Assembly: GCF_019655435.1 (NCBI RefSeq)
Contig: NZ_BPFH01000001.1
Coordinates: 620,001-684,000 of the forward strand
Direction: 5' to 3'
DNA length: 64,000 nt
Source of the DNA: Jannaschia pagri
Lineage (GTDB): Bacteria; Pseudomonadota; Alphaproteobacteria; Rhodobacterales; Rhodobacteraceae
The first letter of the stretch is position 1. Every line of letters begins with the position of its first letter. Below the pieces are notes generated by a model. It searched no databases, was not told the origin of the DNA, and saw nothing but the letters and a program-made list of their open reading frames with translations. Both the position numbers and the translations under genes were made by a program. Shown piece after piece: positions 1 to 11,601 of this stretch.

Positions 1-828
1 CAGCGCCACGCCCGCGCGGCATTGGCCAAGTTGGACCACCTGGTGGTGCAGGACATCTTCTTTACCGAAACCGCCTGGTTCGCCGATGTTATCCTGCCCG
101 CCTCGGCCCAGCCCGAGAAACCCGGGACCTATACCAACTCCAACCGCCAGGTGCAGATCGGCTTGCCCGTGCGCCTGCCGCCGGGTGAGGCGCGCCAGGA
201 CTGGAAAATCCTGGTGGAGATGGGCCAACGCTCCGGCCTCGACTGGCACTATGCCGACGTCGGGGCCGTCTATGACGAGATGGCCTCCCACATGCCCAGC
301 CTGGACCACATCACCTGGGATCGGCTGATGCGCGAAGGCGTCGTGACCTATCCGGTGGCCAGCGACGATGGCCCCGGCGATGAGGTGATCTTTACCGATG
401 GCTTCCCCACCGCCAGCGGCAAGGCCCGGTTGGTGCCAACGGATCTGGTGCCCCCCGATGAGCTGCCCGATGCGGAGTTCCCGCTGGTCCTGACGACCGG
501 TCGGATGTTGGAACACTGGCACACCGGCGCCATGACCCGGCGCGCCACCCACCTGAACGCCCAAGAGTCCGAGCCTGTGGTGGCCATGCACCCCAAGGAC
601 ATCGGTCGCATGGGGTTCGAGCGGGGCCAACAGGTCACGGTCGCCACCCGCCGGGGCGAAATCACGCTGACCCTGCGCGCCGATAGGGACGTGACACCGG
701 GGATGCTGTTCATCCCCTTCTGTTTCGTCGAGGCGCCCGCCAACGTTCTGACGAACCCCCAACTCGATCCATTCGGAAAGATCCCCGAGTTCAAGTTCGC
801 CGCCGCCCGGATCGCCGCGGCCTCCTGA
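1..828 (+). CDS. fdsA: Formate dehydrogenase alpha subunit (molybdopterin), C-terminal part
   Basis: The reading frame is open at the window edge, so only the last 275 residues are visible. The fragment is the end of a molybdopterin/FeS oxidoreductase: a stretch around visible residues 15-40 (AWFADVILPASAQPEK) is typical of the Mo-bis-MGD core, and from about residue 160 there is a dinucleotide-binding domain with LTTGRMLEHWHTGAMTRR, the form seen in formate dehydrogenases. The ending (LTNPQLDPFGKIPEFK) also fits the NAD-dependent soluble FdsA/FdhF group. It would oxidise formate in the cytoplasm with FdsB/FdsG, which would lie left of the window. No fdsC or fdsD gene follows. A 16-base inverted repeat (GCGGCCTC/GAGGCCGC, 817-834) spans the stop codon. 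A related molybdoenzyme cannot be excluded from the fragment. Confidence 0.82.
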   Translation, partial: QRHARAALAKLDHLVVQDIFFTETAWFADVILPASAQPEKPGTYTNSNRQVQIGLPVRLPPGEARQDWKILVEMGQRSGLDWHYADVGAVYDEMASHMPSLDHITWDRLMREGVVTYPVASDDGPGDEVIFTDGFPTASGKARLVPTDLVPPDELPDAEFPLVLTTGRMLEHWHTGAMTRRATHLNAQESEPVVAMHPKDIGRMGFERGQQVTVATRRGEITLTLRADRDVTPGMLFIPFCFVEAPANVLTNPQLDPFGKIPEFKFAAARIAAAS

Positions 829-1409
829 GGCCGCCACACCGGGCCGAGGTCAGAGGGCGGCTTCGCATGATCGCGAGGCCGCTCGCACTCGTTGATGGGT
901 GATACCGCTGAGACCTACCGTCCAAACCCAGCGAAGCCAGATCAAAGAGAAATCAAACAAACCTTTCGTCGCCCTACGACCCGGTCCCGCGCATAGGCGC
1001 GCCCTACAAGTCCCAACGTCCTTGCCGCGGGATTACCATGGCGCCCTCAGCCGCGTGCTAACTCAGATCAACCACAGAGGACACACAGACCCGAAGCAAC
1101 CCGGCGAAGCGCCTTTGCCCGGCGCCCTAATCGCAAGCCGCGCACCAAACCGGCCCAGCACACAGTCCCTCATCCCAACACAACATACCAACCGCACCAC
1201 CCCCTCTCCCTAACCCCAAAACCAACCCTTAACTTCTGATTAAGGTTAACCGCCCCTCCATCACGGGTCCCCAAATACCTCGGGGGTCTGGGGCACAGCC
1301 CCAGTCGACCGAGCCCCCAAGCGACACGCACGGGCAATGCGCGACACCCCACCGACACGCGCCATCACGACCGCTGGACAGGTGGCGACAGGGGGCGTAG
1401 GCCAATCCC
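829..1409. other. Non-coding stretch between fdsA and the MFS gene
   Basis: No convincing gene. A 104-codon open frame at 899-1213 has a low-complexity, Pro/Thr/Arg-rich translation without a good start and is probably chance. The stretch holds an AT-rich inverted repeat (CCTTAA/TTAAGG at 1227-1232 and 1240-1245) touching a GGTTAACC palindrome (1244-1251), which could be a regulator site, and one copy of the intergenic repeat at 1269-1304. Confidence 0.6.
1269..1304 (+). repeat. Intergenic repeat, copy 1 (partial leader)
   Basis: It matches the core of the repeat described at 44155: an AAATAC tract followed by CGGGGGTCTGGGG, a short loop CACAG and CCCCAG. The CTTCTTCTCGGC leader is missing or diverged here. 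The GC arm can fold (CTGGGG/CCCCAG). It is the only copy more than 400 bases from an upstream gene end. Confidence 0.55.
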
Positions 1410-2636
1410 ATGCGCCTCTTTCCCCTGTCCCAGGCCCAAGACCTCCCGGTTTGGCGCCGCCCCGAAGCCCTTCTGATGCTCATGGCCTTCGCCATGCCGG
1501 TCGCTTTCGCGACTTGGTCTGCTCTTCTGAACAACTTCACCAAGGAGGCGGCGGGCTTCGACGGCTCCGACATCGGCTGGCTGCACACCGTGCGAGAAAT
1601 CCCCGGCTTTCTGGCCATCGGCGTGATCTTGGTCATCGTCTTCGTGCGCGAACAGGTGCTGGCCCTCACATCCCTGATCTTGTTGGGCATCGCGACGGCG
1701 CTGACGGCTGCCTTTCCCAATTTGGGGGGGCTGCTGATGATCACCCTGCTCAGTTCGATCGGCTTCCACTACTATGAAACCGTCAATCAAAGCCTCCAAC
1801 TCCAGTGGCTTCCCAAGGACCGCGCCCCCAAAATGCTGGGTGTTCTGTTGTCCGTGGGCGCGGCGGGCACCCTATTGGCCTATGGCGCCATCGTTTTGAC
1901 GTGGAGGGCCTTCGACCTTAGCTACGACATTGTCTATTGGATCGCTGGCGGCTTCACGGCGGCTGTGGCGGCCTTCGCCCTTCTGGCCTATCCGCAATTC
2001 GAAAGCCCCCATCCCCAAACCAAAGAATTCGTTCTGCGTCGCCGCTATTGGCTCTATTACGTCCTCCAGTTCATGTCCGGTGCCCGGCGGCAGATCTTTA
2101 TCGTCTTCGCGGGATTCATGATGGTGGAGCGCTACGGGCTCAGCGTCGATCAGACGACCGCGCTGTTCATGGTAACCATGGGCGTGAACATGATCATCGC
2201 GCCCACAGTGGGGCGGCTCGTCGCTCAATTCGGCGAACGCCGCGCGCTGATCATCGAATACGGCGGGCTCACCGTGGTCTTCGTTCTCTATGCCGGGCTC
2301 TATGTCTACGATTGGGGCGTTTGGATGGCCTGCGCGTTGTTCGTCGCCAACAACGTCTTCTTTTCCTTGGCCTTGGCCATCAAAACCTACTTCCAAAAGA
2401 TCGCCGCCCCCGGGGACATCGCCCCGACGGCGGCGGTGGCGTTTACGATCAATCATATCGCAGCGGTGTTCTTGCCGGCGTCCCTTGGCTACCTGTGGTT
2501 GGTGTCGCCCACGGCAGTCTTTGGCATCGCCGCCTGCATGGCGCTGGTCTCCCTGGGCTTGTCGATTCTGGTCCCCCGCCACCCGGTGGACGGGCAAGAG
2601 ACCATCCTGTCGCGCCCCCTGGCCGCTGCGGAGTAG
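1410..2636 (+). CDS. MFS transporter, 12 membrane segments
   Basis: A 408-residue integral membrane protein with about twelve hydrophobic segments in two six-helix halves joined by a charged cytoplasmic stretch around residues 200-215 (FVLRRRYW). This is the architecture and length of the major facilitator superfamily. Recognisable features include [14 protein letters not shown] after helix 7-8, a variant of the MFS loop motif. I cannot assign a substrate. The start at 1410 has only a weak ribosome-binding site. The gene stands alone, with 580 bases of non-coding DNA before it, and is followed after 34 bases by msrA in the same direction, so the two may be co-transcribed. Confidence 0.8.
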   Translation: MRLFPLSQAQDLPVWRRPEALLMLMAFAMPVAFATWSALLNNFTKEAAGFDGSDIGWLHTVREIPGFLAIGVILVIVFVREQVLALTSLILLGIATALTAAFPNLGGLLMITLLSSIGFHYYETVNQSLQLQWLPKDRAPKMLGVLLSVGAAGTLLAYGAIVLTWRAFDLSYDIVYWIAGGFTAAVAAFALLAYPQFESPHPQTKEFVLRRRYWLYYVLQFMSGARRQIFIVFAGFMMVERYGLSVDQTTALFMVTMGVNMIIAPTVGRLVAQFGERRALIIEYGGLTVVFVLYAGLYVYDWGVWMACALFVANNVFFSLALAIKTYFQKIAAPGDIAPTAAVAFTINHIAAVFLPASLGYLWLVSPTAVFGIAACMALVSLGLSILVPRHPVDGQETILSRPLAAAE

Positions 2637-2670
2637 CGCCCCCATATCCTGGCGAAAGGAGATGCAATCC

Positions 2671-3321
2671 ATGTTTCAAATCTTCGCCAAACCTGTCGAG
2701 ATGGTGACACCCGAAGCCGCGTTGCCCGGACGGTCCACGCCAATCCCAACAGCCGACACCCACCACGTTTTTGGGACGCCCCTGTCCAACGACGTTCCCG
2801 ACGGTTTGGAGGAGGCGATGTTCGGAATGGGCTGCTTCTGGGGGGTCGAGCGGATGTTCTGGCAAGTCCCAGGGGTACATATGACCCTGGTCGGCTATGC
2901 TGGCGGGTTCACGCCAAACGCCACCTACGAGGAAGTGTGCTCGGGCCGGACAGGGCACAACGAAGTGGTGCGCGTGATCTTTGACCCAACGGTGGTCACC
3001 TACAACGAGTTGCTCCGGGTGTTCTGGGAAGGCCACGATCCAACGCAGGGCATGCGCCAAGGCAATGATCGGGGCACGCAATATCGCTCAGGGATATACA
3101 CCTATTCCGACGCTCAGATGGCAGCGGCCAAAGACACCGCCGACGCCATGGCCCCGCGCCTGCGCGCAGCGGGTTTGGGTGCTATCACGACAGAGATTGT
3201 CCCGGCGCCAACCTTCTTCCACGCCGAAGATTATCACCAGCAGTATCTGTCGAAAAACCCCGGTGGCTACTGCGGGATCGGCGGCACAGGCGTGACCTGC
3301 CCCATCGGCACCGGCGCCTGA
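2671..3321 (+). CDS. msrA: Peptide methionine sulfoxide reductase MsrA
   Basis: This 216-residue enzyme reduces the S epimer of methionine sulfoxide in proteins, using thioredoxin. The MsrA signature GCFWG is at residues 54-58, making Cys55 the catalytic residue. The C-terminal Cys201 and Cys210 (YCGIGG...TCP) match the resolving cysteines of the long, E. coli-like MsrA form. Length fits that form (about 212). I chose the ATG at 2671 because AGGAG (2657-2661) lies nine bases before it; an in-frame ATG at 2662 would sit on top of the ribosome-binding site. Two strong hairpins follow the stop. No signal peptide is seen, so it should be cytoplasmic. Confidence 0.95.
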   Translation: MFQIFAKPVEMVTPEAALPGRSTPIPTADTHHVFGTPLSNDVPDGLEEAMFGMGCFWGVERMFWQVPGVHMTLVGYAGGFTPNATYEEVCSGRTGHNEVVRVIFDPTVVTYNELLRVFWEGHDPTQGMRQGNDRGTQYRSGIYTYSDAQMAAAKDTADAMAPRLRAAGLGAITTEIVPAPTFFHAEDYHQQYLSKNPGGYCGIGGTGVTCPIGTGA

Positions 3322-3330
3322 TCCGGCGGA

Positions 3331-3352
3331 CACCTCGGCTCACGCCGAGGTG
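3331..3352 (+). terminator. Hairpin after msrA
   Basis: Perfect 9-bp stem CACCTCGGC/GCCGAGGTG with a four-base loop, ten bases after the msrA stop. There is no T-run, so it may act with the second hairpin just downstream or stabilise the 3' end. Confidence 0.6.
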
Positions 3353-3354
3353 CG

Positions 3355-3372
3355 CCCTCGCGCGCGCGAGGG
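3355..3372. repeat. Perfect 18-bp palindrome
   Basis: CCCTCGCGC followed directly by its reverse complement GCGCGAGGG. It lies three bases after the msrA hairpin and could form a second stem or a cruciform. It is probably part of the msrA termination region. Confidence 0.5.
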
Positions 3373-3856
3373 CTACCCCGAGTGACGGGACGGACGTTCC
3401 TCGGGGTGTCGATCAAAGATGAATGCGAAGGTTAGAGGCCTTAGCCAGTTATCTGGAACACCCCCTGCGATGCGTTTCGCCAGAAGCATAATACGGTACG
3501 TAAAAGCGAAGCCGTAGCGAGGCCATGGCCTAGCAAAAGAAGCAGGCTATCGAAGCGTCGCGCGGCTCCTGCAGCACCAAGTCGAACCAGCCATGGACAT
3601 CCCGCAACACCGCCCACACCTGGGATGACCCTTTGGCTCAAGCCGCATTTGAGCGGCGGTTCGTTGGGCACAACCCCGACCCCGATCAATTTCCGCGCAT
3701 GGGTACCCACAGACCTCCGATGGCGCGGCTAGCCAAGCGTCCCGGCGTTAGACCGACCGGATAGCATGACGACGCCCGCGCTCCTGCCGAAAGCCGTTGC
3801 GCAAGGGTCAGGCCTTTGGAATAGCCACACCAGACCGCTGTCTTGGAGGAGCCGAC
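3373..3856. other. Non-coding stretch upstream of the TenA-like gene
   Basis: No gene that I can support. The segment around 3480-3560 is visibly poorer in G and C than the neighbouring genes. Open frames here (for example 3441-3710 on the minus strand) have no recognisable motifs and poor codon use, so this may be decayed sequence. A weak promoter candidate for the next gene is TTGCGC (3797-3802), a 17-base spacer and AATAGC (3820-3825). Confidence 0.5.
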
Positions 3857-4519
3857 ATGCGTATAACCGACGATTTGAAACGCTCCGTGCAGGACGACTG
3901 GGACGCGGCCACGGACCATCCGTTTTGCCGGGATCTTGCTGCGGGCACCCTGCCTCTAGACAAAATGCGTTGGTATCTCGTTCAGGACTACAAATTCATC
4001 GACCAGTTCGTCCGGCTGCTGGCGACGGCCATCGCCCATGCGCCGACCTTGAAAGACGGGATCCCGGCAGCGCAGTTTCTTGGCTTAGTCACCAGTACCG
4101 AGAACACCTACTTTGTCCGCAGTTTTGAGGCGCTTGGCGTCTCTCAAGCGCAAATCGACGGGCCAGCGGCCCCAGAGACCATTGCATTTCAAGACCTCAT
4201 GGCCGAAGCGCGCCACTCCGGTCGATACGAACAAATGCTAGCCGTGCTGGTGGTGGCGGAATGGTCCTATCTGACCTGGGCCACGCGCCAGGCGGATTAC
4301 GATCGCGCCCTGCCCTTCTATTTCGCCGAGTGGATCGACTTGCATACGGGCGACGGCTTTGCTGGCGTTGTCGCTTACCTGCGGGGGCAGCTTGACGGGA
4401 TCTGGGGGGATCTCTCCGAAGCGGAGCAACTGGCCGCTGCCGATCTGTTTAAACGGGCCGTTCGGTGCGAGCGGGCGTTCTTCGACGCGGCCTATGGGTC
4501 CACCTGGGACGCGCCGTAG
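3857..4519 (+). CDS. TenA family protein without the active-site cysteine
   Basis: This 220-residue, mostly helical protein has the TenA/thiaminase-II layout: HPFCRDLAAGTLPLDKMRWY at residues 21-40, then LVQDYKFIDQF. TenA enzymes hydrolyse aminopyrimidines in thiamin salvage. In the classical form a Cys lies in a PC.W.Y motif; here the matching segment is VVAEWSY (residues 132-138), with Ala134 at the Cys position followed by Glu135. That points to the TenA_E subgroup, which lacks the Cys. The start at 3857 has GGAGGA six bases before it; longer upstream frames lack one. The gene stands alone, with no thi genes nearby and long non-coding flanks. Exact substrate unknown. Confidence 0.8.
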   Translation: MRITDDLKRSVQDDWDAATDHPFCRDLAAGTLPLDKMRWYLVQDYKFIDQFVRLLATAIAHAPTLKDGIPAAQFLGLVTSTENTYFVRSFEALGVSQAQIDGPAAPETIAFQDLMAEARHSGRYEQMLAVLVVAEWSYLTWATRQADYDRALPFYFAEWIDLHTGDGFAGVVAYLRGQLDGIWGDLSEAEQLAAADLFKRAVRCERAFFDAAYGSTWDAP

Positions 4520-4543
4520 GCCTGCTCATTTAGATATCTGTCA

Positions 4544-4574
4544 GGCGCTTGGTTTACTCTCGAAACCAAGCGCC
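4544..4574. terminator. Strong hairpin after the TenA-like gene
   Basis: Perfect 12-bp stem GGCGCTTGGTTT/AAACCAAGCGCC with a seven-base loop, 24 bases after the stop codon. The AT-rich inner stem and symmetry let it work in either direction, although no long T-run follows. Confidence 0.65.
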
Positions 4575-5063
4575 CACTCCTTCTGACGTGTTTTGGCCAC
4601 CCGCCGACCGGCGCGTTAGTGCGAAGCGATGTCATTCAAGGCGACCAACAGATTGCGCACCCTTGAGCCCTTTTGCGGAAGGTCTCACCGCATCCCGCGT
4701 CTTGGTTGCCATAGGGTATTGAGCCGCATGATATGCATCAACCGCAACGGAAGAAGGTCGCGCGTTACAACCGAGGAATGCGGATCTCGGCAAACAGTTT
4801 AGTTTCAAAGGTAAGCGGCGGACGAGAATGCGTTATTGGCCCTTTCGGCCCCTGGGTAGCGGTGCCCTGACGTGTACCAACCTAGATCATGTTCGAAAGG
4901 CTGACGGACCGGCATAGCCTAGCACCGAGTCACGACGAGGCCTGCGCGAAGGTCTACCTGTTGGACCGCGCTTTCCCCGCTGCTTCACACATCGCGTGAA
5001 GGAGGAGCCTTAACGCGTAAGGTCCAGCAAGGTCGCCCGGGGGTGTACAACGATGTCGGCCCC
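4575..5063. other. Non-coding stretch between the TenA-like gene and hemB
   Basis: No gene recognised on either strand. Short inverted repeats are present, such as CTTCAC/GTGAAG (4983-5000) and CCTTA/TAAGG near 5010-5023; the latter could end hemB transcription, which arrives from the right. Base composition looks more random than in the neighbouring genes. Confidence 0.5.
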
Positions 5064-6074
5064 CTATTCCCATCCGGCTCGGATCAGTTTGGCCGCCTCG
5101 GGCGCGAAATACGTCAGCACGCCGTCGCAGCCTGCGCGGCGGAAGGCCATCAAGCTCTCCATCATGGCCTTTTCCCCGTCGATCCAGCCATTGCCTGCCG
5201 CCGCCCGGATCATCGCGTACTCCCCGCTGACCTGATAGGCATAGGTCGGCACGGCGAAGCGGTCCTTCACCTCGCGGCAGATGTCCAGATAGGGCATGCC
5301 CGGCTTGACCATGACCATATCCGCGCCCTCACCAATGTCGCGGGCCACGGCGCGCAGGGCCTCGGCCCGGTTCAAGGGGTCCAGCTGATAGGTCTTCTTG
5401 TCCCCTTTGAGCGCGCCAGACGCCCCCACGGCATCGCGGAACGGTCCGTAAAACGCGCTGGCGTATTTGGCGGCATAGGACATGATCGTCACCTCGCCAT
5501 GGCCCGCCTGTTCCAAGGCAGCACGCATGGCGCCGATGCGCCCATCCATCATATCCGACGGCCCCAGGATGTCCGCCCCCGCCTCGGCCTGGGCGACGGC
5601 CATCTTGACCAACGCTTCGACGGAGCGGTCGTTGACGATGATCCCATCCTCGACAAAACCATCGTGGCCGTCGGGGTTGTAGGGGTCGAGCGCGATATCC
5701 GTCATGACGGCAATATCCGGCACCTGGGCTTTGATCGCGCGGATCGCACGATTGGTCAGATTTTCGGGGTTCCAAGCCTCGGCGCAATCGGGCGTCTTCA
5801 CGTCGTCCAAGGTGTAGGGAAACAAGCAGATCACGCGGATCCCCGCAGCGTGGGCCTCAGCCGCTGCTTCGACGGTCAGATCGACCGAACGGCGGATGAC
5901 GCCGGGCATGGACGCGACCTCCTGCGTGACGCTTTCGCCGTCGCACAGGAAGACCGGCCAAATCAGATCATCGACCGACAGCCGCTCCTCCCGCTGCAGC
6001 GCGCGGAGCGCGGGCGTGCGCCGCATCCGGCGGGGGCGGGACAGGGGAAAGGCGGGCGGAGCTTGTCTTGTCAT
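5064..6074 (-). CDS. hemB: Porphobilinogen synthase (delta-aminolevulinate dehydratase)
   Basis: This 336-residue enzyme condenses two 5-aminolevulinate molecules to porphobilinogen, the second common step of haem and chlorophyll synthesis. The two active-site lysines are visible, in SYAAKYASAFYGPFR and in the Schiff-base motif MVKPGMPYLD. The loop that carries zinc-binding cysteines in yeast or human enzymes reads TDIALDPYNPDGHDG, with Asp in place of Cys. This is the metal-poor or magnesium type found in many alphaproteobacteria. The start was set at 6074, where AAAGGTG precedes the ATG; the frame extends 18 codons further without homology-like sequence. An inverted repeat lies in its leader (6116-6136). 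Confidence 0.95.
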   Translation of the reverse strand: MTRQAPPAFPLSRPRRMRRTPALRALQREERLSVDDLIWPVFLCDGESVTQEVASMPGVIRRSVDLTVEAAAEAHAAGIRVICLFPYTLDDVKTPDCAEAWNPENLTNRAIRAIKAQVPDIAVMTDIALDPYNPDGHDGFVEDGIIVNDRSVEALVKMAVAQAEAGADILGPSDMMDGRIGAMRAALEQAGHGEVTIMSYAAKYASAFYGPFRDAVGASGALKGDKKTYQLDPLNRAEALRAVARDIGEGADMVMVKPGMPYLDICREVKDRFAVPTYAYQVSGEYAMIRAAAGNGWIDGEKAMMESLMAFRRAGCDGVLTYFAPEAAKLIRAGWE

Positions 6075-6115
6075 GATGCACCTTTGTGACACCTGACCTC
6101 GGTCGCACGACCTGG

Positions 6116-6136
6116 GGGGCGGGATCAAGCCGCCCC
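6116..6136. repeat. Inverted repeat upstream of hemB
   Basis: GGGGCGG/CCGCCCC with a seven-base loop, about 40 bases before the hemB start. It could be an operator or leader structure, or simply a GC-rich hairpin. Function unknown. Confidence 0.35.
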
Positions 6137-6199
6137 ACCTTGCATTCCCGTACCCAGGCGGGCCACACGGGGGGCGCGGCGATATGAGGAACCCGGCCC

Positions 6200-6724
6200 T
6201 TGGAACTCTATTGGCTCGAAAGTGCCTTCGAAGTCATCGACTTCCGCTCCTTCTCGAACCTGTGGTTCTGGATTGCGCTGGCCACGCTCTGGTCGACCGC
6301 ATCCCATTGGGTCGTGGGCGTGCCCTTCGATATTGTGCGTCGGGCGGCCAGCGGACACGAGCAGGCCCTGGCCGATATGCACACGCTCGCCAACATCCAG
6401 GCACGCCGATTGATCTATATCGCCGATGCCACGGGGCTGGTGTCCACCGCTCTGACCTTCTTCACGGTGACGATGCTGTCCCTGCTGGGGTTTCTCTATT
6501 GGATCGAGTTCGCCCAGGCGATCTTGCTGCTCTTCCTCCCGATGATGATCGTGGGCTGGCTGTCCCTGCGCACGGCCAGGCAGGTAGAGGGGCTGGACCC
6601 ATACGACCTTGGCAACCTATTGGCAGCCCACCGCCGACAGGTGCAATTCGTGGGGATCATCGCGATCTTTGTGACCTCCATGTGGGGGATGTGGGTGAAC
6701 ATCAACCAATCCGTCCTGTCGTGA
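6200..6724 (+). CDS. Conserved small membrane protein (clade label: component of SufBCD complex)
   Basis: A 174-residue protein with four likely membrane helices: around residues 22-42, 75-102, 105-125 and 148-168. Between helices 1 and 2 is a charged stretch (FDIVRRAASGHEQALADMHTLANIQARR). I recall that similar proteins next to mfd in Rhodobacteraceae are labelled component of SufBCD complex, but nothing in this sequence resembles SufB, SufC or SufD, and that label should not be taken as function. The best start is a TTG at 6200 with AGGA nine bases upstream; the only nearby upstream ATG (6184) is in another frame. It ends 47 bases before mfd. Confidence 0.7.
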   Translation: MELYWLESAFEVIDFRSFSNLWFWIALATLWSTASHWVVGVPFDIVRRAASGHEQALADMHTLANIQARRLIYIADATGLVSTALTFFTVTMLSLLGFLYWIEFAQAILLLFLPMMIVGWLSLRTARQVEGLDPYDLGNLLAAHRRQVQFVGIIAIFVTSMWGMWVNINQSVLS

Positions 6725-6737
6725 CGCGCGCGCCCTG

Positions 6738-6771
6738 TTGACACGCCCGGTAGGGCGGTTACCTGACCGCC
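6738..6771 (+). promoter_or_regulatory. Possible mfd promoter and abutting inverted repeat
   Basis: TTGACA at 6738-6743 is a consensus -35. Seventeen bases on, ACCTGA (6761-6766) is a poor -10. GGCGGT/ACCGCC (6754-6759 and 6766-6771) form an inverted repeat ending exactly at the ATG. If this is the promoter, transcription would begin at or beside the start codon. Confidence 0.35.
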
Positions 6772-10266
<3,495 letters not shown>

Positions 10267-10356
10267 CGCAGCACAGATGGCGCGTCATGCTCGGGCATGG
10301 GATGATCCCACCCATCCCGATCCCTTGGCTCAAGCCCTAGGACGACAGCGCCCAGA

Positions 10357-11601
10357 TCAGCGCACCTTTTGGCCCACATGGGGGTCGAGCAACTCCGCCG
10401 GTTCCTCCCGCAGGCCACGCGCCAGCCACAGGCCCGCTGCCGTACAGGCCGCGACCCCGACCATGAGCGGCAAGGGCGTCCCGTCAAAGGCCAAACCGAT
10501 GGGCGCCGCAATCGCCACGCCCGCAACGGTTGAGACCGCCGAGATGACCGAGGCCGCCATGCCCGCGATATGCCCCATGGGTTGCATGGCAATGGCTTGG
10601 ACATTGCCGATGGTCAGCCCCGCCAAGGCAAAGCTGCCCACCTGCCAGACGAAGAACGCGGGGAACGTCAGCTCCTCTGGCAAGACACCCGTGGCCCAGC
10701 ACAGGGCCAAGACCGCAGAAACGACCAAGTGGCCGCCCAGGGCGCGGCGCAACAGCCACAGCATCCCCAAACGCCCCACCAGGCGCGCGTTCAGAAAGCT
10801 TGCCCCGGCGGAGATCAGCGCCACGAGGCCAAACCACAGCGGAAAAACTTCGGCCATGCCGAACGTCAGATCATAAATCTGCTGCACCGACGAAATCGTC
10901 GCAAAGAGCACACCGAAGACGAGGGTTTGCACAGCAATGGCGCGGCGGACGTTTCGGTGACCCGTCGCCTCGACAAACGCCAGTCGCAGCCGCCCCAAAT
11001 TCAGGGGGCGTTGGCGGTCGGGCCACAGGGTCTCGGGCTGACGCAGGGCCAGCCAAGCGCCTGAGACAAGGGCAAATAAGATGAACGACGCAAAGACGCC
11101 CCGCCATCCAAAGCCTGCGATGATGACCGCCCCGATCAGCGGGGCCGCCGCCGGCACCAGAGTGAAGGTCATCATGATGAAGGACGACACCCGCGCCATA
11201 TCCCGCCCGGCATAGAGGTCGCGCACCATGGCTTGGGCTGCGACTCGTGGGCCGCTGGCCCCAATCCCCTGAAGCACCCGCGCAGCCAGCAGCATCTCTA
11301 GCGACGGCGCGACCGAGGCGAGACCCGCGCCCACACAATAGATCCCCGCGCCCCCCAGCATCACACGCTTGCGCCCAATGGCGTCAGACAGGGGCCCCGC
11401 GAACAGGGTGCCCAGCCCCATCCCGAAGACAAAGGTCACGATGACAAGTTGCGCGAGATTTGGGGCGTCTGGCGACAGTTCCGCGCCGATGTCGGGAAAG
11501 GCCGGCAGCATAGCGTCGATGGAAAAAGCGATGGTCGCCGACAGCAGGGCCATCAGCGCCACAAACTCCACGAGCGACAGGGCCCGCGTCGGCGCGATCA
11601 T
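10357..11601 (-). CDS. Bcr/CflA-type multidrug efflux MFS transporter
   Basis: A 414-residue, twelve-helix proton-driven exporter. Helix 1 reads FVALMALLSATIAFSIDAMLPAF, with the Asp and the pattern of the Bcr/CflA drug-efflux group (12-TMS DHA1). The loop motif GPLSDAIGRKRV follows helix 2, and the antiporter region LQGIGASGPRVAAQAMVRD lies in helices 4-5. The start was placed at 11601 because the ATG overlaps the stop of the FrnE-like gene as ATGA; the frame is open upstream but is covered by that gene. Translational coupling with the oxidoreductase is likely. The substrate could be an amino acid, sulfonamide or antibiotic; the sequence does not say. Confidence 0.85.
   Translation of the reverse strand: MIAPTRALSLVEFVALMALLSATIAFSIDAMLPAFPDIGAELSPDAPNLAQLVIVTFVFGMGLGTLFAGPLSDAIGRKRVMLGGAGIYCVGAGLASVAPSLEMLLAARVLQGIGASGPRVAAQAMVRDLYAGRDMARVSSFIMMTFTLVPAAAPLIGAVIIAGFGWRGVFASFILFALVSGAWLALRQPETLWPDRQRPLNLGRLRLAFVEATGHRNVRRAIAVQTLVFGVLFATISSVQQIYDLTFGMAEVFPLWFGLVALISAGASFLNARLVGRLGMLWLLRRALGGHLVVSAVLALCWATGVLPEELTFPAFFVWQVGSFALAGLTIGNVQAIAMQPMGHIAGMAASVISAVSTVAGVAIAAPIGLAFDGTPLPLMVGVAACTAAGLWLARGLREEPAELLDPHVGQKVR

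Noticed and set aside
899-1213. 104-codon open frame after fdsA
   Set aside because: Low-complexity Pro/Thr/Arg translation, poor start, and it runs up to an AT-rich inverted repeat; looks non-coding.
3441-3710. 89-codon minus-strand frame between msrA and the TenA-like gene
   Set aside because: No family resemblance and unusual codon use; treated as chance or decayed DNA.
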